64,000 bases of DNA from Polaribacter batillariae (GCF_017498485.1 NZ_CP071795.1:3826130-3890129), one strand, 5' to 3'; shown: positions 42,677-52,697, numbered from the stretch's first letter. The notes: generated by a model from the sequence alone, not told the origin. Numbers and translations are program-made.

Positions 42677-44896
42677 TTAATTTAAAATTGCATTAAAAAT
42701 TTCATTAGGCCTCATTGCATTGTTTGCCAAGGCATCATTAGGTTTGTAATACCCTTGAATGTTAACAGGATTTCCTTGAATTTCGTTTAACTGATCTATA
42801 ATTTTAGTCTCATTCTCTTGCAACTCTTTATATATTTTAGAGAATTCTTTACTTAATTCTACATCTTTTGTTTGGTTTGCTAAAGCTTTTGCCCAATATA
42901 ATGCCAAATAGAAATGGCTTCCTCTGTTGTCTAATTCGCCCACTTTTCTTGAAGGAGATTTTTTATTATCTAAGAAAGTGTCTGTAGCATCGTCTAACGT
43001 TTCGCTTAAAATAAGGGCTTTTGGGTTGTTTTGTGTATTTCCTAAATGCTCTAAAGAAACGGCTAAGGCTAAAAATTCTCCTAAAGAATCCCATCTTAAA
43101 TGGTTTTCTTCTAAAAATTGTTGCACGTGTTTTGGAGCAGAACCTCCAGCACCCGTTTCAAATAACCCACCACCATTCATTAAAGGAACAATCGACAACA
43201 TTTTTGCAGAAGTACCTACCTCTAAAATTGGGAATAAATCTGTTAAATAATCGCGTAAAACATTTCCTGAAACAGAAATGGTGTCTTCTCCTTTAATAAT
43301 TCTATTTAATGTAAAATTGGTTGCTTCAATAGGAGCTAAAATTCGAATATCTAAACCAGAAGTATCGTGATTTGGCAAATAAGTATTTACTTTTTTAATA
43401 ATTTCGGCATCATGTGCTCTGTTTTTATCTAACCAAAAAACAGCAGGAGTTTTAGAAGCTCTTGCTCTTGTTACGGCTAATTTTACCCAGTCTTGTATGG
43501 GAGCATCTTTTGTTTGACACATTCTCCAAATATCTCCAGTTTCTACATGGTGTTGCATTAATGTATTTCCATCTGCATCTACAACTACAACTTTTCCATC
43601 TCTATTGATTTCGAAAGTTTTGTCATGAGAACCATATTCTTCTGCTTTTTGAGCCATTAAACCAACATTAGGAACTGTACCCATTGTGGTTGGATCGAAA
43701 GCACCATTCTTTTTACAAAAATCGATGGTTGCAGTATAAATTCCTGCATAAGAACTATCTGGAATAATTGCTTTGGTATCTTGTAATTTTCCTTCTGCAT
43801 TCCACATTTGTCCAGAAGTACGAATCATTGCTGGCATAGACGCATCAATAATTACATCGCTAGGAACATGTAAATTGGTAATTCCTTTGTCGGAATTTAC
43901 CATGGCAACAGCGGGTCTTTTTTTATAAACTTCGGCAATATCCGATAAAATTTCTGCTTTTTTTTCTGGAGATAATTCTTCTAAATTTCTTAATAAATTT
44001 CCAAAACCATTATTTACATCTACACCAATTTCTTCTAAAGTGTTACCATGCTTATCAAAAATATCTTTAAAAAATATACGAACTGCATGTCCAAAAATAA
44101 TTGGGTCAGAAACCTTCATCATCGTTGCTTTCATATGTAATGAAAGTAAAACATCTTTTTCTTTAGCGTCTGCAATTTCTCTTTCTAAAAAATTAACCAA
44201 TGCTTTTTTACTCATTACAGTGGCATCGATAATTTCTCCTTCTAAAAGAGAAAGATTGTCTTTTAAAACTGTTTTTTCTCCATTTTCTGCAATATGTTGT
44301 ATGCTTACTGTCGTTGCTTTTGGTAGTGTTACAGATAACTCATTGTGGGCAAAATCGCCTTCTGCCATCGTTGCAACATGTGTTTTTGAGTCTGAAGACC
44401 AAACTCCCATAGAATGCGGATTTTTACGAGCATAATTTTTTACTGCTTTTGGAGCTCTTCTGTCGGAATTTCCTTCGCGTAAAACTGGGTTTACAGCAGA
44501 ACCTTTTACTTTGTTGTATAAAGCCAATACCTTTTTCTCTTCGGCAGTATTTGCTTCTTCTGGATAATCTGGCAGTGCATAACCTAAAGCTTGCAATTCT
44601 TTTATAGCATCATTTAACTGTGGTACAGATGCACTAATATTAGGCAACTTTATAATGTTTGTATCTGGTAATTTTGCCAAATTGCCTAATTGAGCCAAGG
44701 CGTCTTCAACTTTTTGATCTTCTGTTAAGTATTCAGAAAAATTAGCTAAAATTCTTGCAGCTAAAGAAATATCTTTTACTTCAATTTCGATGTTAGAAGA
44801 TTTTGTAAAAGCTTCTACAATTGGTAAAAAAGAACGTGTGGCCAAAGCAGGTGCTTCGTCTGTTTTTGTGTATATAATCTTAGCTATTTTGCTCAT
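42677..44896 (-). CDS. icd: Isocitrate dehydrogenase (NADP+), monomeric type
   Basis: A 739-aa enzyme that converts isocitrate to 2-oxoglutarate and CO2 with NADP+ in the TCA cycle. Length and sequence (MSKIAKIIYTKTDEAPALATRSFLPIV; LREGNSDRRAPKAVKNYARKNPHSMG; GGLFETGAGGSAPKHVQQF) fit the monomeric class, unrelated in length to the dimeric E. coli enzyme. Single-gene unit, with a TAnnTTTG box about 75 bp upstream and a terminator. Confidence 0.97.
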   Translation of the reverse strand: MSKIAKIIYTKTDEAPALATRSFLPIVEAFTKSSNIEIEVKDISLAARILANFSEYLTEDQKVEDALAQLGNLAKLPDTNIIKLPNISASVPQLNDAIKELQALGYALPDYPEEANTAEEKKVLALYNKVKGSAVNPVLREGNSDRRAPKAVKNYARKNPHSMGVWSSDSKTHVATMAEGDFAHNELSVTLPKATTVSIQHIAENGEKTVLKDNLSLLEGEIIDATVMSKKALVNFLEREIADAKEKDVLLSLHMKATMMKVSDPIIFGHAVRIFFKDIFDKHGNTLEEIGVDVNNGFGNLLRNLEELSPEKKAEILSDIAEVYKKRPAVAMVNSDKGITNLHVPSDVIIDASMPAMIRTSGQMWNAEGKLQDTKAIIPDSSYAGIYTATIDFCKKNGAFDPTTMGTVPNVGLMAQKAEEYGSHDKTFEINRDGKVVVVDADGNTLMQHHVETGDIWRMCQTKDAPIQDWVKLAVTRARASKTPAVFWLDKNRAHDAEIIKKVNTYLPNHDTSGLDIRILAPIEATNFTLNRIIKGEDTISVSGNVLRDYLTDLFPILEVGTSAKMLSIVPLMNGGGLFETGAGGSAPKHVQQFLEENHLRWDSLGEFLALAVSLEHLGNTQNNPKALILSETLDDATDTFLDNKKSPSRKVGELDNRGSHFYLALYWAKALANQTKDVELSKEFSKIYKELQENETKIIDQLNEIQGNPVNIQGYYKPNDALANNAMRPNEIFNAILN

Positions 44897-44969
44897 GTAA
44901 ATTGTGTTTTAAGTAATTGTACTAATGGAATAACTTCCTTAATGAAGAATCATTATTTTTGAAAGCGAG

Positions 44970-44977
44970 CAAATTTA
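44970..44977 (-). promoter_or_regulatory. Candidate -7 box of icd
   Basis: The minus strand reads TAAATTTG, an exact TAnnTTTG box. The predicted leader is about 65 nt. The stretch between here and the IS at 45190 also contains a hairpin (AAGCCATATC-GATATGGCTT, about 45081-45118), perhaps a terminator for a transcript from the right that the IS now separates. Confidence 0.5.
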
Positions 44978-45189
44978 AGAATTTTTGTTGAGTATTTTAT
45001 TGGTAAAATGTGATTAATTAGCGAGTTTTATTGCAGAATTAGCAATTTTTGAAATCGATTTCGTTAAAGTTAAAAATAAAAGCCATATCAAACAATTTCT
45101 TGTTGCGATATGGCTTCTTCGAAATAGTTTTAAGTACTGTTTTGTATTGGTACAAAACAAATAAAACAAATGTTTTATATTTCCTTAAC

Positions 45190-46585
45190 CCTGAATTATG
45201 CAATAGATGATTTAAAATTTTGTATAAACGCTTATGATTATTAGCTTTATAGCGAATTTAACACATAACCCAAATGGTTAATCTCCCTATTGAGTATTCA
45301 AGTAAGAAAGTCACCCCTTTTGGAGGGATGAGCTTAATGAAGCGTTTTATTGATCAAACAGAAATTAGAGAACAACTAGCACAATTAGATTTACCTCAAC
45401 CAAGCTCTAATGCAGGTTATAATCCTGCACATATAACTGAAGCTTTTTGGTTGAGTATTTGGACAGGAGCTTCTCGTTATATCCATTGTGATTGGTTACG
45501 TTATGATAGCACATTGCAAGATATTTTTGGATGGAATCGTATGCCATCACAAAGTACCTATAGTCGTTTTTTTGGCAAGTTTTCTCAAAAGCGCAATACA
45601 GAAGTATTTCCAAAGTTGCAACATTGGTTTTTCAAGCAATTAGATGTTGACAACTTAACTATAGATTTTGATAGCACAGTTATTACAAGATATGGAGAGC
45701 AACAAGGTAGCGCAAAAGGTTATAATCCCAATAAAAAAGGCAGGAACTCACATCACCCATTAATGGCCTTTGTAAGCCAAACCAGAATGGTTGCCAATGC
45801 TTGGTTAAGACCAGGCAATACAGCAGATAGTAGTAGCTGTAAAGAGTTTATGGAAGAAACCTTCAATGAAGCTTTAAAGGACAAAAGAGTTGGTTTAGTT
45901 CGTGCAGATAGTGGTTTTTACACACAAGATTTATTAGATTATCTAGAAGGCAAACAACTCAATTACATTATGGCAGCACGTATGTACCCAAATATAAAAA
46001 ATGCAGTTTGGGGTTTGGATAATTGGATAGAACTCACAAAAGGAATTGAGCTTAATGAGATGATTTTTAACCATACAGATGGTAAGTCAAGGCGCTATAT
46101 TGTCATAAAAAAGAAAGTAGAAGATCGTCCAAAAGCAGCTGGAAAATTACTTTTTGATGATCTGCCTGGTTATCGTTTTAGTTGCTATGTAACCAATCTA
46201 GATTTACCGCTAGACCAAGTTTGGAATATCTACAACACCAGAGCTGATTGTGAAAACAGAATCAAAGAACTCAAAGAAGACTTTGGATTAGATAACTTTT
46301 GTTTAAAGGATTTTTGGGCAACTGAGGCTTCCTTTAGATTCATTATGGTGGCTTATAACCTAATGAGTTTGTTTAGACATTTTGCCTTAAATCATCATAA
46401 TCGAGCAACTTTAAAAACCCTAAAAGTCTATTGCTTTGCATTAGGAGCTTGGACAGTAAATCATGCTAACAGAAAGGTCTTAAAGATTGCTTTAAACACT
46501 AAAAAAAGACCTTGGATGGATGGCTTATTCTCCCAAATTAATGATTTAAGTCCTCCTTTTGTGTATTCCTAATGCATAATGCGGG
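45190..46585 (+). mobile_element. IS1380-type insertion sequence, copy 2
   Basis: 1396 bp, same length and, by eye, same sequence as copy 1 at 31361-32756, same orientation. It is flanked by TTAAC on the left and TTAAA on the right, so the TTAA target core is kept with one mismatch next to it. Confidence 0.9.
45274..46572 (+). CDS. IS1380-type DDE transposase, copy 2
   Basis: The 432-aa protein is identical to the transposase at 31445-32743, including the DFDST, RADSGF and ADCENR motifs. Identity implies recent transposition or gene conversion. Both copies are intact, and both are read toward the right. Confidence 0.92.
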   Translation: MVNLPIEYSSKKVTPFGGMSLMKRFIDQTEIREQLAQLDLPQPSSNAGYNPAHITEAFWLSIWTGASRYIHCDWLRYDSTLQDIFGWNRMPSQSTYSRFFGKFSQKRNTEVFPKLQHWFFKQLDVDNLTIDFDSTVITRYGEQQGSAKGYNPNKKGRNSHHPLMAFVSQTRMVANAWLRPGNTADSSSCKEFMEETFNEALKDKRVGLVRADSGFYTQDLLDYLEGKQLNYIMAARMYPNIKNAVWGLDNWIELTKGIELNEMIFNHTDGKSRRYIVIKKKVEDRPKAAGKLLFDDLPGYRFSCYVTNLDLPLDQVWNIYNTRADCENRIKELKEDFGLDNFCLKDFWATEASFRFIMVAYNLMSLFRHFALNHHNRATLKTLKVYCFALGAWTVNHANRKVLKIALNTKKRPWMDGLFSQINDLSPPFVYS

Positions 46586-47168
46586 TTAAAAAGGAAATTG
46601 CTATCTGCTATTTCAGTTTTTGAAACATCCTTAATGTTATAGAAGCATTCTACTTTTATAAAATTTTTATCGATGTTTCTATTGTTTTAAAAAAATAAAA
46701 CTTAAACTAAGAATACATTTTAGTAGATAATTTTAAAATATACGTTATAAATTCTGTGCGTTAAGAAGTAAGCTTACGCTACTAATTTCTTAGCAATTCT
46801 AAAATAAACGCAGTTGTCTTTGTTATTTTTTAGAATGTTTCTTTTTTAAACTACCTAATTATAATGATTTAAAATACCTGAATTGAATCTTAATATTCGA
46901 TTAATTTTTAGAAAAACAATATGTAAAGAACGTTACTTTAAGTATTTACTTTTAATTTTTTTATGAGCTTTTGTAAACTTATCGTTTAATTAGTTAGTAA
47001 ATGCTATGGTAAATATAGTTTCAATTTTAAAACTTGCAAATTTTTTAACCATTTAGAAATCAACACAATATTAACTATAGTTATAAACATTTGTTTAAAA
47101 GATAAATTCTTGTGATTTTTCTTCACAAGATTTCAACTGAAATGGTTATCCCAAAAAGGCATCTAAAA
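46586..47168. other. Gene-free AT-rich stretch between IS copy 2 and rplS
   Basis: Both strands are full of stops and I see no RNA gene. Weak palindromes (for example TAAGAAGTAAGC near 46763 facing TTTCTTA) are present. It may be degraded sequence. Confidence 0.4.
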
Positions 47169-47198
47169 AAAAGCGTTGTGAATTTTCACAACGCTTTT
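47169..47198 (-). terminator. Rho-independent terminator after rplS
   Basis: AAAAGCGTTGTG and CACAACGCTTTT form a 12-bp stem with a 6-nt loop. On the minus strand the stem is followed by a T-run. It lies 22 bp past the rplS stop. Confidence 0.85.
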
Positions 47199-47220
47199 TA
47201 ATACTTTTATTTGAAAGAGA

Positions 47221-47571
47221 TTATCTTCTTTTTTCAGTAATTCTAGCTTTCTTACCAGTAAGACCTCTAAAGTAGAAAATACGAGCTCTACGTACCTTAC
47301 CTCTTTTGTTCACTTCAATTTTTTGAATAGAAGGTAGGTTTACAGGGAAAATTCTTTCTACCCCCACAGTACCAGACATTTTTCTGATAGTAAACGTTTC
47401 AGAAAGACCGGTTCCTCTTCTTTGAATAACAACACCTCTAAAGAACTGAGTTCTTACTTTTTCTCCCTCTTTAATTTCGTAATACACAGTAATTGTATCA
47501 CCAGCAGAAAATTCTGCAAATTCTTTTTTTGTTACAAATTCGTCTTGTACAAATTTTATTAAAGCTTCCAT
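47221..47571 (-). CDS. rplS: 50S ribosomal protein L19
   Basis: A 116-aa ribosomal protein at the 30S-50S interface. The typical stretch GDTITVYYEIKEGEKVRTQFFRGVVIQRRGTGLSETFTIRKMSGTVGVERIFP spans residues 24-77, and the C terminus is basic (RRARIFYFRGLTGKKARI). In many bacteria rplS follows trmD; here a glycosyltransferase gene lies between them. It has its own promoter box at 47639-47646. Confidence 0.98.
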   Translation of the reverse strand: MEALIKFVQDEFVTKKEFAEFSAGDTITVYYEIKEGEKVRTQFFRGVVIQRRGTGLSETFTIRKMSGTVGVERIFPVNLPSIQKIEVNKRGKVRRARIFYFRGLTGKKARITEKRR

Positions 47572-47638
47572 ATTAAATATTTATGATTTTGTAAAGCAAC
47601 ATTCACGATTTTTTCGTCAGAGGTTAATTTAGCGGTTG

Positions 47639-47646
47639 CAAAAGTA
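47639..47646 (-). promoter_or_regulatory. Candidate -7 box of rplS
   Basis: The minus strand reads TACTTTTG, matching TAnnTTTG, with a leader of about 60 nt before the rplS ATG. This suggests that rplS is transcribed separately from trmD. Confidence 0.5.
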
Positions 47647-47681
47647 GTAATTATTTTTAGTTCGTAAAAACTAATTTTTAA

Positions 47682-49169
47682 TTAATTTTTAGGTTGATAG
47701 TCAGTACAATAGAAAACCCAAAATTTTCTACTCTCTTTGCCATTAATTTTAATGATAATTGGTTCTAATTCAGCAACATTTTTAAAGTAAGCTTTTAATA
47801 AAGGATCGATGGTTCCTAATCGATTTTTATCTTTAAAACGTTTATCAGAATCTATAAAAATAGCATTTTTTCCTTTTAAGGTAGATAAGTCGTCTCCTAA
47901 ATAATCGAAATGCAAAGCAGGCAAACCTATGATGTTTTGTGCATACACTTTATCTTCCATAAAAAACTTTAAACAAGCAGAAGTTTTATAATTGTCGTTA
48001 GAAAAAATAAATGTGTTTGGGTATTTTTCTTGTAATTCTTCGGTTTCAATAGCCAATTCTTTCCAACCCACCCAAGTATCATCGCTTTTAATAGGCACTA
48101 AATAAAAGAGAATTTGCAAACTTACCAAAACATGAAAAATAATAGATATTATAATTTGAGCCTTTAATAATTTTTGATTGATAAACATGCCCGCAATTAT
48201 AATTCCTGTGATGTAAGAAGGCATCATCCAATTTAATTTTACCCAATAAATAGGAGTGAGGGCAAAAAAACCAACAAATGTTGGAACGAAAAAGGCTAAT
48301 AAAAATAAAGTTTTCGCCTGCGGAATTTTAAATTTTAGCAAGGCTCTTTTAATGTATTTAAAAGTGAAAGTAATTATCACTAAAAATAAAACAGGTAATA
48401 ATAAAAATAGTTGATGACCAATGGCACCAAAGAAGTTTTTAGGAGAAATTTCAAACTTACTGATAGAACTTGTTCTTGCAGAAGATTGAAAAGCAAACGA
48501 AGCAAATTCGTTTTGATAATTCCAGTACCAAACAGGAAAAGTAACTGCTACAGAAATAATTATAGAAATCCAAACCCAAGGAGAAATTAATAATTTTCTG
48601 TATTTATTGGAGAATAGTAAGAAAGCGAACAAACCAAATTGTAATAAAATTGCGGTGTATTTACTGTTGAAAGCCAACCCCATTGCAATTCCACCCAAAA
48701 TCCAAAACCATTTTTTCTCTTCGAAAATGGCTTTGTACAAGCAGGTTAAACTTAAGGTCCAGAATAATAATAGTGGAACATCTGGTGTAGAATTGAAAGA
48801 AAGTATGGAAACAAAAATGCTAGATGCAAATAATAACAAGGCTCTTTGCTGTTTTCTTTTAGACAAAAAATAACTCGCTAATTTGTAAAAACTGAATATA
48901 GTTAAAGATGTAATTACAAAATCGGCAAATTTTACCACAAAAACAGAATCGCCAAATGTATCTGTAAAGGCTCTTAGAATGTAGCCAATCATTCCTGGAT
49001 GATCGAAATAAGAAAGCGATAAATTTTGCCCATATAGATAATAGTAAGCATCTTGAGGCATTAACCCCATAAATGGCAAGAGTATCAACCTAAATAATTG
49101 AAACCCTAAAACCCAACGAATGGCTTTATTTTCTTTAAAATAGGTTGTTATTTTTTGAACGCTACTCAT
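47682..49169 (-). CDS. ArnT/PMT-like family 39 glycosyltransferase
   Basis: A 495-aa inner-membrane protein with about 10-11 membrane helices over residues 15-350 and a soluble C-terminal domain. The first loop motif LMPQDAYYYLYGQNLSLSYFDHPGMIGYILRAF (about 36-68) carries the acidic and His residues typical of the GT39/ArnT-like fold (PMT_2). It should move a sugar from a polyprenyl-phosphate carrier to lipid or protein. It overlaps the end of trmD by 8 bp, so it is co-transcribed with it. Confidence 0.85.
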   Translation of the reverse strand: MSSVQKITTYFKENKAIRWVLGFQLFRLILLPFMGLMPQDAYYYLYGQNLSLSYFDHPGMIGYILRAFTDTFGDSVFVVKFADFVITSLTIFSFYKLASYFLSKRKQQRALLLFASSIFVSILSFNSTPDVPLLLFWTLSLTCLYKAIFEEKKWFWILGGIAMGLAFNSKYTAILLQFGLFAFLLFSNKYRKLLISPWVWISIIISVAVTFPVWYWNYQNEFASFAFQSSARTSSISKFEISPKNFFGAIGHQLFLLLPVLFLVIITFTFKYIKRALLKFKIPQAKTLFLLAFFVPTFVGFFALTPIYWVKLNWMMPSYITGIIIAGMFINQKLLKAQIIISIIFHVLVSLQILFYLVPIKSDDTWVGWKELAIETEELQEKYPNTFIFSNDNYKTSACLKFFMEDKVYAQNIIGLPALHFDYLGDDLSTLKGKNAIFIDSDKRFKDKNRLGTIDPLLKAYFKNVAELEPIIIKINGKESRKFWVFYCTDYQPKN

Positions 49170-49839
49170 CTAATAAATCGGGTCTTATTTTTTTTGTTCT
49201 TTCGTAAGCTTTTTCACTTCTCCAATCATCAATTTTTGGAAAATTTCCAGACAATAAAATATCAGGCACTTTATTTCCTTCGAAATCGGCAGGTCTTGTA
49301 TATACAGGAGGAGACAACAAATTATCTTGAAAAGAATCTGTTAAAGCCGATTGCTCATCGCCAATAACCCCTGGAATTAAACGAACAATAGCATCTACTA
49401 AAACTGCAGCAGCCAATTCGCCACCCGTTAAAACATAATCGCCAATGGAAATTTCTTTGGTAATAAATAGGTCTCTAATGCGTTGATCTACACCTTTATA
49501 ATGTCCTGTAAGAATTAAGATGTTTTCTTTTAATGAAAGTGTGTTTGCGGTAGATTGATTTAGCGTTTTTGCATCTGGAGTCATGTAAATAATTTCGTTA
49601 TACACTCTTTCTGATTGTAATTTTCGAATGCAATTTGCAATCGGTTCAATCATCATTACCATTCCTGCACCACCACCAAACTGAGTGTCATCAATTTGTT
49701 TGTAGTTGCCTAAGCCATATTCACGTAAATCATGAATTATAATTTCTGCCAAACCTTTTTCTTTTGCACGTTTAACAATTGAGTGATTAAACGGACTTTC
49801 TAATAAATCTGGAGCTACTGAAATAATATCTATTCGCAT
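49162..49839 (-). CDS. trmD: tRNA (guanine37-N1)-methyltransferase
   Basis: A 225-aa SPOUT enzyme that methylates G37 next to the anticodon and prevents frameshifting. Knot motifs: LILTGHYKGVDQRI (about residues 104-117) and ISIGDYVLTGGELAAAVLVDAIVRLIPGVIG (about 124-154). Length is normal. A TAnnTTTG box ends 5 bases before the ATG, so the mRNA may have almost no leader. First gene of a unit with the glycosyltransferase. Confidence 0.97.
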   Translation of the reverse strand: MRIDIISVAPDLLESPFNHSIVKRAKEKGLAEIIIHDLREYGLGNYKQIDDTQFGGGAGMVMMIEPIANCIRKLQSERVYNEIIYMTPDAKTLNQSTANTLSLKENILILTGHYKGVDQRIRDLFITKEISIGDYVLTGGELAAAVLVDAIVRLIPGVIGDEQSALTDSFQDNLLSPPVYTRPADFEGNKVPDILLSGNFPKIDDWRSEKAYERTKKIRPDLLDE

Positions 49840-49843
49840 CTTG

Positions 49844-49851
49844 CAAATGTA
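49844..49851 (-). promoter_or_regulatory. -7 box abutting the trmD start
   Basis: The minus strand reads TACATTTG. Given the usual distance to the start point, transcription would begin at or beside the ATG at 49837-49839, giving a leaderless or nearly leaderless mRNA. Confidence 0.5.
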
Positions 49852-49900
49852 AGTTTTTTAGTGATTTTTAAAGCCAGATTTTAATATCGTAGCCAAAAAA

Positions 49901-52579
49901 TTACTCGACTGTTAAAATCTTTCTCAATCGAATATCGTTAGACGCTGCTCCTATTAAAATTCTAAAAGTTCCAGGTTCTACAACACGTTCCATTTTTTTA
50001 TTTAACATTGTTAATAACTCTGGGGTAATTTTAAAATTTACTGTTTTAGATTCTCCTTTTTTAAGATGAATACGTTTAAAACCTTTTAGTTCTAAAACAG
50101 GTCTTGCCACAGAAGCGAACTCGTCTCTAATGTATAATTGAATAACTTCGTCTCCATTAAAATTACCAGTATTTGTTATTTTACAAGTTACGGTTGTGGT
50201 TTCAGATGGTTTTATGTTGCTTTTATCGAGTTTTATATCACTGTATTTAAAGTTTGTATAACTTAACCCAAAACCAAAAGGAAACATTGGTTTTCCAGTG
50301 AGATTTAAATAATCGTCTCCTCTTCCTGTTGGTTTATGATTATAGTACAAAGGAACTTGCGATTCGTGAACAGGAAAAGTTATAGGCAATCTGCCAGCAG
50401 GGTTGTAGTCGCCAAAAAGTACGTCTGCAACAGCATTTCCTCCTTCATCTCCAGGATACCAAACATCTACAATAGCAGCGACATCATTTACCCAATTTTG
50501 CATTGTAATTGCACTTCCACCTACCAATAAAACAACAGTTGGTGTGCCAGTTTCGGCAACAGCTTTAATTAATTCTTCTTGATGTCCTGGCAATGTTAAA
50601 TAAGCACGATCTCTAAATTCGCCTTCTTCAATTCCAACACAAACAACTGCTACTTCTGCTTTTTTTGCGATTGAAACGGCATTTGCTATTTCTTGCTTCC
50701 AATTATCTTTTATGCCAGCATTCCAAAGCAATTTAAACCAAACATTTCCAGTAGTTTCGTAAAATTCTACCTTAATATCGTAAATTTTGTCTTTTTGAAA
50801 CTTGTATTTTTTTGTGATTTGCTGTACTGTTTGTTTTTTCCAATTATCAATAATAAGTTCGTTATTAATGTATAATCTATAACCATCATCTCCTTTAATA
50901 CCAATAGCTATGTTTCCAGATTCTGGCGCAATTAATTTACCAGTCCATCTTGCTGAATAATAGTCGTAGTTAATTTTATTTTGATCTGGAGAAAAAAGCG
51001 TCCAACGAAAATCGATTTTTTCATCAATTCTCGATAATGCAGGCGCTCCTTCTAAATTAATATTGTTGTAATAATTAGCTTTTAAACCTGGTTTTTTTTC
51101 GCCATTATCTAAATGAAATAAATTTTCTTTAGGAATCGACACAAAATCTTCGACAACTGTTTCAGCACCTTTTGCATATGTTATATTAGCATTACCTACC
51201 TTATTTTTAATGCCTTTTAGAATGCTTACAGGGTTGTTTCCTGGCCCAGAATAACCACCCAAACGTGCTGCATCTGCATCAGGACCAATTACAGCAATCG
51301 ATTTTATATCTTTTTTAAGCGGCAGTGTTTGTGTTTTATTTTTAAGCAAAACAATAGATTCTAAAGCAGCTGTTTTTGCTAAGCCTTTGTTTTTTTCTAC
51401 ACTATTATTTTTTTCTAAATCGGTAACATTTACATACGGATTTTCAAACAAACCTAATTTAAATTTTGCGTATAAAACACGTCTTACAGCTTCGTCGATG
51501 GCTTTTTCGTCAATCATTCCTTTCTCAAAAGCTTCGTAAAAAAGCGGATAATGATTGTAAGAGGTTTGAAAAATAACATCCAATCCACCTTCAATAGCCT
51601 GTTTGGTAGATTCTGCATAATCTTTCGCTGTAAAATGCAACACATTTGCACCTCCAGTTGCGCCTGCATCAGAAATTACAAACCCTCCAAAACCCCAATC
51701 TTTTTTTAATTTTTCGTTTAAGATTTCGTTATTTGCGCTGGCTTGGGTTCCATCAACAGAGTTATAAGAAGTCATAATAGACCATGCTTTTCCTTCTTGA
51801 ACGCTGGCTTTAAAAGCTGGGTAATACACTTCTTCTAAAATACGTTCGTTAAAATGAATAGGGTAGGAGTCTCGTCCACCATCTCCAACATTGGCTACAA
51901 AATGTTTAGGAGTGGTAATTACGCCACGTTTTTCGAAGGCAGAAACGTAAGAAACAGCCATTCTTGAAGTTAAAAAAGGGTCTTCTCCATAGGTTTCTTC
52001 TACACGCCCCCATCTTACATCTCTAGCAATGTTTATTACCGGAGATAAGATTTGACGAATTCCGCGTAATTTTACTTCGGTTGCAATTGCTGCTGCAACT
52101 GTATCCATTAGTTTTGTGTTAAAAGATGCTGCTAACCCAATAGATTGCGGAAAAGCCGTTGCATCTTTACGTATTAAACCATGCAGAGCTTCATCAAAAG
52201 GAATAATAGGAATGCCAAGTCTTGTTTCGTTTATAAAATATTTTTGCATTTTATTAATAAGAATTGCGGTTTCTTTTGCTGTGGTGCCTCCACTAGAATA
52301 ATCTAAAATTTGTTCGGCTTCATTTTTAGATGAACTTTTGGTTGAAACTTGAAATCCAAAAATACCGTGTTTGTATTTTTCTTTCCCTTCTGATAAATCT
52401 CCAGGAATCATAAAAAGTTGCCAAAACTTTTCTTCTAAAGTCATTCTTGGCAGTAAATCTGCAACACGTTCGTCTATAGATGCTTCTGGATTTTTATAAA
52501 TAAATTTATCTTCTTGTTGGCAAGAAAAACATAATGTAAAAGCGGATAATACAATAACAATTCTCTGGGTTAAGTACAT
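49901..52579 (-). CDS. Family 3 glycoside hydrolase lipoprotein with PA14 insert
   Basis: An 892-aa enzyme probably exported as a lipoprotein (lipobox FTLCFSC near residue 20). The GH3 N-terminal barrel contains KHFVANVGDGGRDSYP and the nucleophile Asp in GFVISDAGATGG (about residue 300). In the C-terminal GH3 domain a PA14 module is inserted (about 475-610, LKANYYNNINLEGAPALSRIDE ... GDDGYRLYINNELIIDNW). A fibronectin III-like domain ends the protein. It is most like beta-glucosidases, but GH3 also includes xylosidases; specificity cannot be read. Stands alone. Confidence 0.92.
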   Translation of the reverse strand: MYLTQRIVIVLSAFTLCFSCQQEDKFIYKNPEASIDERVADLLPRMTLEEKFWQLFMIPGDLSEGKEKYKHGIFGFQVSTKSSSKNEAEQILDYSSGGTTAKETAILINKMQKYFINETRLGIPIIPFDEALHGLIRKDATAFPQSIGLAASFNTKLMDTVAAAIATEVKLRGIRQILSPVINIARDVRWGRVEETYGEDPFLTSRMAVSYVSAFEKRGVITTPKHFVANVGDGGRDSYPIHFNERILEEVYYPAFKASVQEGKAWSIMTSYNSVDGTQASANNEILNEKLKKDWGFGGFVISDAGATGGANVLHFTAKDYAESTKQAIEGGLDVIFQTSYNHYPLFYEAFEKGMIDEKAIDEAVRRVLYAKFKLGLFENPYVNVTDLEKNNSVEKNKGLAKTAALESIVLLKNKTQTLPLKKDIKSIAVIGPDADAARLGGYSGPGNNPVSILKGIKNKVGNANITYAKGAETVVEDFVSIPKENLFHLDNGEKKPGLKANYYNNINLEGAPALSRIDEKIDFRWTLFSPDQNKINYDYYSARWTGKLIAPESGNIAIGIKGDDGYRLYINNELIIDNWKKQTVQQITKKYKFQKDKIYDIKVEFYETTGNVWFKLLWNAGIKDNWKQEIANAVSIAKKAEVAVVCVGIEEGEFRDRAYLTLPGHQEELIKAVAETGTPTVVLLVGGSAITMQNWVNDVAAIVDVWYPGDEGGNAVADVLFGDYNPAGRLPITFPVHESQVPLYYNHKPTGRGDDYLNLTGKPMFPFGFGLSYTNFKYSDIKLDKSNIKPSETTTVTCKITNTGNFNGDEVIQLYIRDEFASVARPVLELKGFKRIHLKKGESKTVNFKITPELLTMLNKKMERVVEPGTFRILIGAASNDIRLRKILTVE

Positions 52580-52697
52580 TTTACTAATTTTTTGTTGGTT
52601 GGTTAGGTTTTCTTTGCTTATTAAAATATAGATGTAATATGTTTTAATAATTTAATTTCGCTAATTTATTAGAAATTAAATGAGTACACAAATGAAG

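Noticed and set aside
46586..47168. Possible tRNA or riboswitch upstream of the rplS terminator
   Set aside because: No cloverleaf, no conserved loop sequences and no aptamer core could be found by eye.
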